Below, in pieces: positions 8,501 through 18,143 of a stretch of DNA of 32,600 bases. Each line of letters begins with the position of its first letter. Position 1 is the first letter of the stretch. Made by a program: the position numbers and the translations under genes. The notes beneath the pieces are model-generated. The model saw only the letters and a list, made by a program, of their open reading frames with translations. It was not told the DNA's origin and did not search any database. The stretch comes from Isochrysis galbana (Eukaryota; Haptophyta; Isochrysidales; Isochrysidaceae): assembly GCA_018136815.1 (NCBI GenBank), contig CM030931.1:11840986-11873585 (forward strand), in the 5' to 3' direction.

Positions 8501-11500
8501 GTTGCGCGAGTCGGATGCGAGCGTGAGCAAATCCTTCCACAGCCCATCTGCGAGCGGCTTCATCTCCGAGAACGCTTGATAGTTGATCAACGTACCTGAG
8601 TGGTCCGGGAGCACAGGTGGGCGGTGGTTGGATTCGGGGATGCCACGAAAGCGATAAGTTGGAGGCAGGCGGGGGGGGGGGGGGGGGGGGGGCGTTCAGC
8701 TATCGTCGTCATGAATCAGTTCCGCTTGCTGGGCTCCCATTCACTCGAGGCACTAGATGGGACCTCGCACCAAGGAGGCCGATGACGATGAGCCGTCTTG
8801 AGGACCTTGCAAACGAGTCGAGTAAATCTGGACGAGGAAGCGGCGATGGTAGCTCGAGAGTGAGGAGCTCGTGGTCGTTGTCCTCCTGCGGACAGCCAGA
8901 TGAGGGTATAAAAGCAAGCTTGTATCCCGACAGTCCAATGCGCCGGCTGAGCTTGGGCATAAGGTGGCGAAGCCGGAGCGATACAGGCCGACGCGTCATC
9001 CACCTGAGTGAGAAGCTCCGTCACGAAGTCATCTGCCCAGTACTGGAGCGTGAAACGCTGCACATAGTCATACATGTTGTGATGTCGCTCCTGATGGCCA
9101 TTGGGTACCACATCGGGGCTCATCTCAGCTGCGAGTCAAGCAAAGATGTGTGCACCTCGAGCGCGCGATGCGTGGCTGCGGCTCGTGGCGTCGGGGAGGG
9201 GGGTGCACTCGCTAAGCACCGTCCTTGATCATGCAGACGAGCACGACGGCCTGCGTCCGTGCTCACCTCCCTCTCAGCCTCGGGCATGTGCAGTGCTTCG
9301 TAGAGCGCCGATGCGACCGCGTCCGTATTGAATGGATTGACTAGGATGGCGCCTGACCCAAGAGTTTGCGCCGCTCCGGCAAACTCGGAAAGGATGAGCA
9401 CCCCGTGCTTACGTTGTTGGCAGGCGACGTATTCAAAGCCCACTTCATTCATTCCCTCTCGGAGCGAGGTGATGAGGAGCACGTCTGTGTAGGACAGGTA
9501 CGTGGGTGTGATGAGGATATACTAGTCGAACTGCGCAATCGCGCATTGCACGTGCGGCGTCACAAGGCCGGCTCAAGCCGCGTCGATAGCAAACGCAAGT
9601 TGCAGGCGTTGTGGGGTGGGTGGTGCTGGTGAGGCATGGGATAATGGGACTATGTGAGGCGCCACACAAGCGCGGGGATGTGCTAACCCGAAAGGAAGCA
9701 GAGAGCAGCCATCTCGCACGTCGATATTGGCTGGTCCAGGTAGTGTATCGGCGCGTGGTCTAGGGTGGAAAAACGTCCGTTGATCCTGTGTAGAACAAAA
9801 GTCAAGGTGTAGACAGGCAGCATGAGCGGCCGGCGGTGTGGACCTGGCAGGATGCTGAGCTGCCTCCGCACCTGCCAACAAGCTTGTGGATCTTATTCCT
9901 CAGCTTTTGGTACCGAGCGGTGTCTCCACGTGGCGGCACTGCGATCTGCACGAGCTGGATGCTCCCAGCCATCTCCGGGTGCTGGGCAAGGAATTTGTCG
10001 ATGGCGATGAGCTTGTGTGGGATGCCCTGTGCGGTTTGAGAGATGAAGGTCGGCGGCGGCGGAGTGCGGAGGAACGACGGCGCGTGAACGGAGATGCAGT
10101 GTGGGGCTCGGACGCTGCCGTCGCACACAGCGCGGTGCTTCTAGCAAAGAGGCACGCCGCCAGCCTCGTGGGTTGCCGCGGATAGCACCTTAACGTAATT
10201 GAGCCGATCAACGCCCAACACCAGTTTCTTGCCATCGAACTTCCTCTGCAGCTCGATGACCTTGTCTTTCAGCTCTTTGGATGCAAGGATCTCCTGTGAA
10301 GGGCCGCACAAGTGGGGAGCAGGCTGAAGTGGGGCAGCCCTTGGCAACAGAGCAATCAGTCGAGACGAGGGTCGAGGAGTAGCGAGACGCCTCCCACCTC
10401 GAAGCGCGCATAATTAATGCCAACCGGGAAGGCGTCGACCGTCACCGCTGTCCGCTGGTGGGCATCCAGAATGTAGGTCGACTCCACATTGACATCGGTC
10501 CCCAAGACGGACGAGCATGCAGTCATGAAGTGGCGAACATAATCGTATATCTGAGAGGCGCAGGGGGAATCTGTGAGGCACATTCCGCAGACCGGAGAAC
10601 GCGTGGGGACTATCGTTCAAGGTGTGACGATATTCGTTAGTCCCGCCCACTCGCCTGGAAACCGATCAGATTCGAGGCAAGAACGCCGCGGAGTATCTCT
10701 TTGCGCAGTGGGAGCGTGACGTAGATCTCGGAGGAGGGAAATGGGGTGTGCAAGAACCAGCCAATCTTCATCTTTGGCTTAGCCTCGCGAAGCATCTGGG
10801 CGGCCGGTCCACAGGGATAACGAGGTCAGCGGCCAGGAAATTGCGCGCCTCGCAAGCGGGAGGACGGTGGCCCGCCTCTCGCCTGCGGCAGGAGTGTGAG
10901 GTAGTAGTCGTGGATCCACACGAGGTCGTCGACGCCGCTGGCAATGTCGAGCACGACGGCGGCAAAGTGCCGGTTGAGCGTGGTGTACCCCTGCCACCGC
11001 TTATGGATCATATCGATGTCGGCATCGAGCATCGAAAGAGGGATGTAATGGAAGAGGGGCCACAGTACCTGCATAGCGCACGGGTCGGAAGCTGCGTAGG
11101 TGAGGCGCATACACGCGCGAGACTCACGACTGGCTTGCTCGCTCAACATGCACGCACAGGCTATCCGTACTCCTTAGTCCTCTCGGAGCGCGCTTGACGC
11201 ACACCTCTCCGGCAATCTCCTCTGCATGCTCAAACTGCAACGACGGCACGAACACGGGCACGCATGCGACAGGTTCGAGCATTCTCCGAACAGCTTCTTC
11301 CTCTGCCTTGGAGACGCTCAGGTAGAGGCAGCCGACCCACGTGATGTCAAGACGTCGAATGGACTCGTAGCTGCGCGGGAAGGCGGTGCGGACGGGGCTG
11401 AGCGGTCTGACACCGCATGAGCGTCGCACAAGCAACCACCAGTGCCGCGAGGCTTCTGCCCGCTAGGCAGAGGTGAAAGACGCGCGCTGGTCTCGATACG

Positions 11501-12538
11501 AATGCTGGTCGGCAGAATCGTGACATAACGGCCGCCCCTTGGCGCCCCGTGGCGCCCCGGGGTGAGCGGAAAATGCGGTTTACCCGTAGTACCAGTCACA
11601 CGGCGTCGGATTCATCTCTAGGTGGCCGCCATCCCTCGAGCGGCAGACTTGAAAGGGCAAGTACTGCGTGCACACGACGAGCCTTCGACGAGCCTCTGTC
11701 GGTGCCTGAGCCTTTGCTGCCTCCTGCAGAGGGCCACGTAGGCGAGGCGTAAGCTTGGGGCATGACGCAGCTCATGTGCGCTAATGTCGCAGCACCACCG
11801 CCGAGTGGGTGCGCAAACCTTCTTCTTGATCTTCTCCTTGGCGAGCTGCCCCTCGAGCTTCTGGATTTGGGCTAGGAGCGCCCGCTCCTTCTCGCTCATC
11901 GTACCCCCTTTCGATGCAGCCACCCCGAGCGGCGCAGGGAAGGCATCGTGCCCGCTGCTGCTGCCGTGCCTCTCCCACGGGGGAGGACCTGCGCCACCTG
12001 GCGAACCTGTCTCCCTCTGCGCCGGAGCGCTGGCTGGCGTGCCAGTAGCTGCGGCCTGCGCGAACCTGGCCGGTAGCGCCATCTCTGACGGCACCGAGTG
12101 TGTCCACGGGCCGTCGCACCTCGAGTCGCACGAGTCCCCTCCCGACCTCACCCCCAGTGCCTGTGCCAGCTCAAAATCTCTTACATGCGGCGAGAGCATC
12201 CCCTCTCCGCCAAGGAGAGAGTGCCTCGACCCGGCATGCCGAGCAGATGTGAGCCTGCGCCCAGCCGCGAGGTCCGCCTCGTCTTCGATAGAGACGAGGG
12301 GCCCCATCCCCATCCGTTCGCGCTCAGTGTGGCCCATCAGAGAGGAAGCAGAAGAGCCGGAGACAACAAGAGCGTCAGCGATTGCGGAGAGAGGCCTTCC
12401 CTGGGTATGGGCGTGGGAAGAGGCGCCGACGCCCTGCAGCGCGCCGCCCGCCTCGTAGAGCGACTCGTCGCGGCGACCCTCTTCCACCCCGCAGACGGAG
12501 CGGAAGTCGTGGGACGAGGCGCGGGGAGGGAGGGGCAT
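5597..12538 (-). CDS. trehalose-6-phosphate synthase/phosphatase, GT20 + two HAD domains
   Basis: This gene of 18 exons joins in phase to 1477 aa. Exons, 5' to 3' on the minus strand: 11819-12538, 11584-11723, 11205-11370, 10883-11068, 10655-10795, 10398-10550, 10189-10293, 9872-10026, 9688-9785, 9267-9484, 9004-9123, 8771-8885, 8469-8595, 8068-8320, 7737-7817, 7053-7535, 6674-6916, 5597-6526. Residues 1-240 are a low-complexity arm ending in a Lys/Glu coiled segment. GT20 spans about 252-735: WIHDYYL, FLHTPFPSSEIY, VDRLNYVKGIPHKL and LREGMNEVGFEYVA are visible. HAD1 (about 745-1110) has lost the catalytic DxDGT (reads GLLGT, 770-774) and GDD (reads GAHSTRDED). HAD2 (about 1150-1425) keeps DYDGT (1174-1178), SGR, the DKGK lysine and GDDVTDED. 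The family makes trehalose-6-phosphate from UDP-glucose and glucose-6-phosphate, then dephosphorylates it. Here HAD2 is the likely active phosphatase. GT20 activity is doubtful. The start at 12538 is the first in-frame ATG and could be earlier. Confidence 0.92.
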
Positions 12539-14457
12539 ATTTGGGGGGCGGGGGGCGGGAGGAGCGGGGGCGGGGGGGGAGGGAGAGGCACGGCGGGAGA
12601 AGGAAAGGGAAGAGGAGAGTAGATGTTCTACGGGAGAGGCGGGGCGGGGGGCGGGGGGAGAAGGACAGAGATGTGTGAGAGGAGAGAGAGATAGGGAGAG
12701 CTACCAAAAGGATGGAGGCGAGAAGAACCCTCATCGACGCGCCAGAGAGGGAAGAGAGGGAGAGGAGCGAGGAGAACACAAAAAATAATACTTGACTAGG
12801 AGGGAAAAGAGGAGAGGCGACGGGAGATGGGGGGTACTGTACTGATTGTAAAGGAGCAAAGGTAGATGAGTTTGCAGGGAGAGGGGGGCCACCTCCCAGC
12901 TGAAATCAAGTGAAATCTCGCATTTCCCCCCTCTGTGTGGCTCACCCTCTCTCTCTCTTCTCGCTCAGAAGCTTCTCGGCCTCTCCTGGCAGCATTTTTT
13001 CATGGAGTAGCAATATCATACTACTTCTTGTGCCCGGATGAGAGGATGTGGCTCTGGATGGACGAGAGCGGTCCACACGTCCACACACATAGTACTCTAG
13101 TAGAGTAGAAGACATAGGACATACGAGTACGGGTATGAATATACGAAGGCAGATTTTATATTTTACTTTCGCAGGTATCTGGGATCGGCGAGCTTCTTGT
13201 TGGTGGGAGATTGCGACTTGGTCTACATACAATACAAAACATTTCACTTATCCATACGCATACGAGGGTTTTCTAGGCCACTCAACAGCAACACAACGGT
13301 CGGAGGGGGGGGGGGTTCGAGGGGGGGGGGGTTCGTTGAGTCACTCTTAGGGTTAGGGCGGTCAAACAGCAAACAGGGCTTTAAACTTCTATGGGTGAAA
13401 ATTCACCAAGTCAAGATTGAGGTTTTATCACTATCACGCGATATTAGGGTATGCTACTGGTAATGGGTATATTGTATATTGTATATTGGGCAGAATGCAG
13501 AATCTTCAACCTACTTTTATAAGTGGGGGTCAATGGGGGCCTCGCGCCCCCCTCTCTCCCTCTCTCCATCGCGGACACCCCCCGGGGTGGGCCCGTACAA
13601 TCAACCTCAGCCAACCAGTCTTACCATATGGGACTGTCGAACCATCGAGAGAAGAGAGAAAAGAGGAGGGAATGTCTCTCGAAAACGAACGTGAGACGCT
13701 CGAAAACACGAGGCTGTCCGTCAATTCTGCACGTCAACGCGAAAACAAAACTACTTTTTGTGCTCCATGTTCCATGTTGGGATGTTGTGCTATAAAAATA
13801 AAAACGGGCGAACTATTATTGACTAGCCTGTACTTGGCGGGCACGACTTGTGTGTCTCCGAACGTGAATGGCCCTGGACCTGGAGGCCATTCGTGTGTAC
13901 AAAAAATTCCATAAGCTGGCTCGAGATGAGCGCGAAGCTGCCCGTGTCCAATCGTGAATCACGACACGATAAGGCTGTGAATAGGAATAGGTAATAGGTT
14001 TGGTTTGGAGCTAACATGTTTAAAGTATATAGTGCCTTTCGCGGCTATCTTGATATATAGAGATAGTGCCCTTAGGCTATCTTGTTACACAGAGATAGTG
14101 CCCCTTCGCAACCTATTATCAGTATTATCACTATTATCTAGATGTTAGCATATTAGGTTATAGTTATAGTAGGTAGTAGGTAGTAAGTTTACATAGGTGT
14201 ATAGGTATATATAGGTATATATAGATCGAGATAGCCCTGAGTTAGGCCTTAGCTCCGTCGTGGTCGTGCGCGTGGTCGTGCGCAAGGCGCAGGGCAGCGC
14301 CGTCCGACGTCCGAAGATGAATCCGTCCGAGATAAGTTTGAAATCTACCTCTCTCTCCCTCTTGAGAAGAACATGGACATTAACGTACATCAACAAGAAA
14401 ATCTAACGGAGCCCCCTGGCTGCCCTACCCGGCGCCTCCGAGCGGGGGGGGAAGGGG
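12539..14457. other. long gene-poor stretch
   Basis: No frame here has a recognisable domain. Near 12560-12760 the sequence is purine-rich with G runs and is probably the promoter/5'-UTR side of the trehalose gene. There are G runs at 13307-13331 and a GGCGGTCAAACAG motif near 13354. The 32-bp hairpin repeats (14045-14098) and AT-rich, TATA-like sequence (14150-14230) lie before the JmjC gene. Confidence 0.4.
14045..14098 (+). repeat. two 32-bp spaced hairpin repeats
   Basis: Two units each contain CTATCTTG, a variable loop and AGATAGTGCCC. CTATCT pairs with AGATAG. The unit starts are exactly 32 bp apart (14045 and 14077). A partial upstream unit (ATATAGTGCCTTTCGC) precedes them. A related pair with the same 32-bp spacing lies at 24042-24089 on the other strand. 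Confidence 0.75.
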
Positions 14458-15426
14458 ATGGCGGCGTCCGACGGCTGGCGGCAGCGGATGGTGGCGGTCG
14501 GGCTGCCCTGGCGCTTTCTTGAAACGGTGGGTTGGAAGCCGTCCGAGGTGGCCGAGATAGATCTGGCTCAGCTGCCGGCACATGTTGCTGCCAACACGCC
14601 CGCACTGCTGCGTTCGCACACTACAGACTGGCCTCCCACACGCTGGAGCGCCTCTACCGTTGGCGAGGCATGCGGCGACCGCACGGTGCCTGTGCGGCTG
14701 ATGGACGGGGAAACGGGACTGCCCCTCGCGCCAAGGGACACCGGACAGAAATATGCCGTCGAGAAGCTTCCCATTGTCGAGGCTATGGCTGAGCTCGAAC
14801 GCGTGGCGAGCGTAGGCGGCCGTGCGCGCAGGTATTTGGCGCAACTGCAGCTGAGGCACGAGCTGCCCGAGCTCGCGCACGAGGCGCGACCGCCGCCAGG
14901 AGCGTTGTCTTGTCTGGGACTCCTCTCGCGCACCTCGCCCGCTGCCTACTTTGGCGTGGGTAATTGCACACCCCTCCACTTTGATGTGCCCGAGAACCTA
15001 CTGTGTGTTGTGCGCGGGCGCAAGGATGTGCGCCTCTGGCACCCTGCGCTCGGCGACGCACTCGTAGGGGATGCCCGTGACAAGTCCATTGTCGTGGAAG
15101 CACCGTGGACCACGCTCTACTCTGGCGATGTCCTCTACATCCCCTCGTGCTGGTGGCACGAGGTGAGCTGTCCACCAGGCGAGTTGAGCATCTCTATAAG
15201 CTATTGGGCCGACTCACCGCATGGCAAGATGGAGGCGCGCAACCTCGAGGAGGAGATTGAGTCCTCCGGCGACAGCGCCAGCATTGGACGCGCCGCCCAA
15301 CTTAACGATGCCGTCACCTCGGGGAGTGGCGGGCAGGAATCAAGGGATGGGACGGAGACGGCCATGCGTTGGGAGTTTGAAGCGTTGATGACATCAGACA
15401 AGGCGACAACCAAGGGAATAGTGTGA
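14458..15426 (+). CDS. JmjC/cupin_8 Fe(II)/2-oxoglutarate oxygenase
   Basis: This is a 322-aa intronless gene. The ATG at 14458 follows a G-rich leader, and there is no good upstream in-frame start. The N-terminal part has the DWPPTRWS element seen after the first strands of cupin_8 proteins. The iron site is visible as H174-x-D176 in TPLHFDVPENLL and distal H234 in YIPSCWWHEV. K189 in RGRKDVRLWHP is a candidate 2-oxoglutarate ligand. This is the layout of small JmjC hydroxylases (JMJD5/7, HSPBAP1, TYW5 and FIH-like), which hydroxylate proteins or tRNA. The exact substrate cannot be told. The last about 70 residues are acidic and Ser/Gly-rich. There is no signal peptide, so it is likely cytosolic or nuclear. 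GC-rich GGT/GGC low-complexity sequence follows the stop. Confidence 0.88.
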   Translation: MAASDGWRQRMVAVGLPWRFLETVGWKPSEVAEIDLAQLPAHVAANTPALLRSHTTDWPPTRWSASTVGEACGDRTVPVRLMDGETGLPLAPRDTGQKYAVEKLPIVEAMAELERVASVGGRARRYLAQLQLRHELPELAHEARPPPGALSCLGLLSRTSPAAYFGVGNCTPLHFDVPENLLCVVRGRKDVRLWHPALGDALVGDARDKSIVVEAPWTTLYSGDVLYIPSCWWHEVSCPPGELSISISYWADSPHGKMEARNLEEEIESSGDSASIGRAAQLNDAVTSGSGGQESRDGTETAMRWEFEALMTSDKATTKGIV

Positions 15427-16189
15427 GACTTGGGGCGGCAAGAAGAGTGGTTGTCATTGCTAGTGCGGTGACGAGGGAACTGGCGGCAACGGAGGTGGTG
15501 GTGAGGGCAGTCAGTGCTGGCGAGAGCTTCGGCGGAGGGGGCGGCGGTAGAGGCGGTGATGGCGGTGGTCGCGGGAGGGGGTCGACGGCAAAGGCGTCGG
15601 CGGTCAAGGGGGTGGTGGGGCGGCGATGGAGGCTGTGGCGAGAGCGGTGGCGGTGAGGGTATTGACGGCCGGGTCGGGATACGATGGCGAGGCAGCGAGC
15701 AGCGTGGCATAACATCCATACTGGAAGTCATTTTGTGTGGTAAATGCTGGAATTCTTGTGTAGGCGGCTTTGATCAAGGTAAGTGCTTATACTTAGTTCA
15801 CATGGGGGAGACGCACTGTTACAAGGCAGACAAGGGACTTGGAGTGGGGGCTCCCAAGGCGGGCAGGACACGCGAGGGAGAGGCAAGAGAGGCCAGGGGC
15901 TGAGACCCAGCCTCCCCTTCGCCCAGAGCTGCCTGTGGCCGGCACTCCGGCCTCTGGCCTCCTCAACACCTTTGTGTTGTATTCAGGCCTGTTGGCATGA
16001 ACACCTTGCCATGAGCACGAGCCTTCTTCGTTATATACCGTCTTCTATGTGTGTCGTTGTCACGCGCAAGGCATGCAGATTCGGACTCTCCCTGGGCTCG
16101 AGTCTCAAGTTCTTGTTCTCCGATTTTCGGTCTCGAAATTCGAAGATTTTTATTTTTACTGTTACGGTCAATGTCGACGCGCGGAACGC
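15427..16189. other. intergenic, GGC/GGT-rich then repeat fragments
   Basis: 15480-15700 is G-rich low-complexity DNA, and frames through it are artefacts. A partial head of the multi-hairpin family (CTTATACTTAGTTCACATGG) lies at about 15787-15807. About 100 bp later there is a segment resembling 23150-23250 (GCGAGGGAGAGGCA, then GGCCAGGG). It looks like an internally deleted copy of the longer element at 22868-23250. I see no gene. Confidence 0.45.
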
Positions 16190-16696
16190 CATTAGACTGT
16201 CACAAAGATTGAGCTTTTGGCCGCGTTAGAATCCATTCGGAATTGGAGACCCTACTCATGGGGCCGCCATTTCACCCTCGTCGTTGATCATTCCGCGCTA
16301 TGATGCCTGGCTCTCCCGCCGAACCTTCGGATTCGTATCCGTAATTCTTTTCACAATAACGGCGTTGGCGCCCTCGAACACTTGCGGGGCTTCTATCGCG
16401 GCAGGCGAGGTACTGATGCCGGTGATTACACCGCCTATCTCGCCTCTGCTCAGAAGAGTCTCATCGACCCTCGAGCCGATCTAGACTTGAACGATCTCAG
16501 CTACGACCGCGTCAGCTGCCGGCTCGATCGAACGGCCCTCTGCCTATGAGCCTATAGTCATCGCGTGTTCGACAGAGGGCCCACAAGACCTTCATTGAAC
16601 ATTAATTATGAGGAGTATGTCACTCAAGTCCGTGCCGAGCTCGGCGCCCGGCGACCAATGGCCAACGTGTTCATTTCTTCTCGCAGCACGCACTAA
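16190..16696 (+). mobile_element. Ty3/gypsy-type retroelement remnant (RNase H region)
   Basis: The plus strand reads IELLAALESIRNWRPYSWGR, then HFTLVVDHSAL. This is the pattern of the RNase H domain behind the reverse transcriptase of Ty3/gypsy elements, where LAxVxAxxxWRxYLxGRxFxLxTDHxxL is typical. The same frame meets TGA at 16301-16303, continues open (NNGVGALEHLRGFYRGRRGT, then AYLASAQKSLIDPRADLDL), meets TGA at 16547-16549 and resumes to TAA at 16694-16696. The stops and the absence of neighbouring RT or integrase show a decayed fragment. The part after 16304 is not recognised and could belong to another ORF of the element. The final CAC-TAA overlaps the head of the hairpin repeat at 16691. 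Confidence 0.5.
16507..16574 (+). repeat. 68-bp direct repeat, copy 1
   Basis: It matches 17089-17156 with about four substitutions. It lies within the frame of the retroelement remnant. The TGA at 16547 in this copy is CGA in the other copy, so the other copy keeps an open frame. Confidence 0.85.
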
Positions 16697-16828
16697 GTTT
16701 ATACTTGGTTGACCCATGGGGGGGCACGAGCCCCCCCCTCTCTCCACTCCTCCCCTGCCATGGGGGAGGAACCACCCATCCTCCTGGCACGCCTGATGGC
16801 TTGCCAGGAGGCCACTGCCCTACTGACC
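16691..16828 (+). repeat. multi-hairpin dispersed repeat, copy 2
   Basis: Head ACTAAGTTTATACTTGGTT, then CCATG with a GGGGGGG-cacgag-CCCCCCC hairpin, a TCCTCCCC/GGGGGAGGA hairpin, a perfect 9-bp CTCCTGGCA/TGCCAGGAG hairpin (near 16780-16810) and the tail CTGCCCTACTGACC. The same order occurs in the other two copies. Confidence 0.85.
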
Positions 16829-17088
16829 GGCAACTTTTTGAGTCCCCGCGTTGTAGTCCCTCGTGTCTACCTTGGACCTAAGAAGCTCTCATTCTCATTC
16901 TCTCTCTCTTCCACTAGCTCGCTAGCTAGCCTCGTCCCTACTCTCCGACGCCACGCGTTGCAATCCTCTGAACCTCAGTCCACCTCTTCGCTCATAGCGC
17001 TCGATGGCAGACACTGTCAGGCCCTACTACTCCTACTATGACCTCTCAAACATCTTCCCGCCAGCAACAAACAACGACTCTTTCACGG

Positions 17089-17156
17089 CCGCGTCAGCTG
17101 CCGGCTCGATCGAACGGCCCTCTGCCTACGAGCCTGTAGTCATCGCATGTTCGACA
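17089..17156 (+). repeat. 68-bp direct repeat, copy 2
   Basis: Second copy of the segment at 16507-16574. It lies beyond the hairpin element, 515 bp further right. Sequence on either side is not shared, so this is a short duplicated block rather than a long repeat. Confidence 0.85.
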
Positions 17157-17969
17157 CCAGCGGCATAAAATGATTTCTGCTCTGGGTGGTGGGTTCCCGC
17201 GAGATGCGCTATGAGGCGCTCTGGCAGGATCTTGGCCTTTCCTGCCCGCCGCAGCGTAGAGCGCCACGACAAGGCCCGTCCTGAGGCCACCCACGGGTCT
17301 CGCCTCATCGATTAATGCCGGATCTAGCACTGTCCGAGAGAGGATGGCCGCGTAGGCAGCCTCAACGCGCAGGCTCGTCAGCCACGCGTGGACGGCCGCG
17401 TTAGTGAGCTGGTCCTGGTTCTCGATGCCGAGTTCGAGAGAGGGCGAATCCTGCGAGGGGCGGGTCGGGATGGTCGGGGTGGGGCCCCTGGAAGCCAGGG
17501 TAGCCGCGTGCGCTCGCTGTGAGGAGCTGGGTGGGCTGCGCGGGCAATGATGCCAAAGGGTCAGGGGGTGGTCGGACTGTCGGCAGCCCGACACGGCGCT
17601 GCATCGGGCGGGAATCAAATGCCGAATGTAGCTTAGATATAAAGGAACCGATCCCCCCGTGGGCGCAACCGCCCATTCTTTACGGGTAGAGCGTGAGCGC
17701 GCGTGACGGAGGGGGAGAGAGGGGGGGCGAATCGCACCATTTCTTGGCGAAGATTTTCGTAGCGTCAGGTAGCCCCCCCGGGAGGTTTTTTATTGGGCAT
17801 CGCGCCATCGCGCCACGGTCAAAACATGCAGCCCAATCCTTACTAGTCGTTAAAAAGCCCCTGTTTGACCGCCCTACCAGTGCTGGTGGGAGGTACTGGC
17901 GCCAGAGCGTATCGCTCGGCGCGCGCTCTCGCTCGTCGCACGGCAATGCTCCACTGCTTTGCGAACGTC
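17157..17969. other. region with unsupported minus-strand frames
   Basis: The minus strand has a 174-aa frame (17094-17618) whose middle (ENQDQLTNAAVHAWLTSLRV) looks protein-like. Its C-terminal end runs through the 68-bp repeat, its N-terminal part is compositionally biased, and no family is recognisable. It may be retroelement-derived. A GGCGGTCAAACAGGGG motif (minus strand) lies near 17860. Confidence 0.25.
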
Positions 17970-18143
17970 TTAGAGCACCGCGAGGCGTTGTTCCGCCAGG
18001 GCATCGTGGGCAGCCTTGGTGTAGGCTCCCTTGGCCCCTGACTGTGCGAGGCCCCACAGGCACCTAGCACCTAGCAGCCCCTGGAGCCATCGGCGCCGGC
18101 TCGTGCTGGCTGCGAAGCCCGGTCGCTTGCGAAGCCCTAGCCT
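17970..18143 (-). CDS. candidate terminal exon, unknown protein
   Basis: A minus-strand acceptor (TTCCTCTAG) opens a phase-0 exon of 58 codons ending in TAA at 17970-17972. The last part reads CLWGLAQSGAKGAYTKAAHD and then ALAEQRLAVL, an amphipathic helix-rich sequence like the end of a repeat protein. I found no preceding exon and no domain, and the first half is basic and biased. The evidence is only an intact frame plus a plausible splice site. Confidence 0.22.
   Translation of the reverse strand, partial: RLGLRKRPGFAASTSRRRWLQGLLGARCLWGLAQSGAKGAYTKAAHDALAEQRLAVL

Noticed and set aside
8596..8770. G run (about 8671-8692) inside the trehalose gene as a regulatory or G-quadruplex signal
   Set aside because: It lies in an intron and similar runs occur throughout the window. 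There is no specific structure to support a role.
11318..11599. Frame reading YVTILPTSIRIE as the GT20 first strand
   Set aside because: The frame ending in RRLVVCTQYLPF at 11584-11723 fits the family and joins in phase on both sides. The other stretch is the intron 11371-11583.
12375..12779. Minus-strand frame with a signal-like start (MRVLLASILLVALPISL)
   Set aside because: It becomes Pro/Ser/Arg low complexity and overlaps the first exon of the trehalose gene in another frame. I found no join to that gene.
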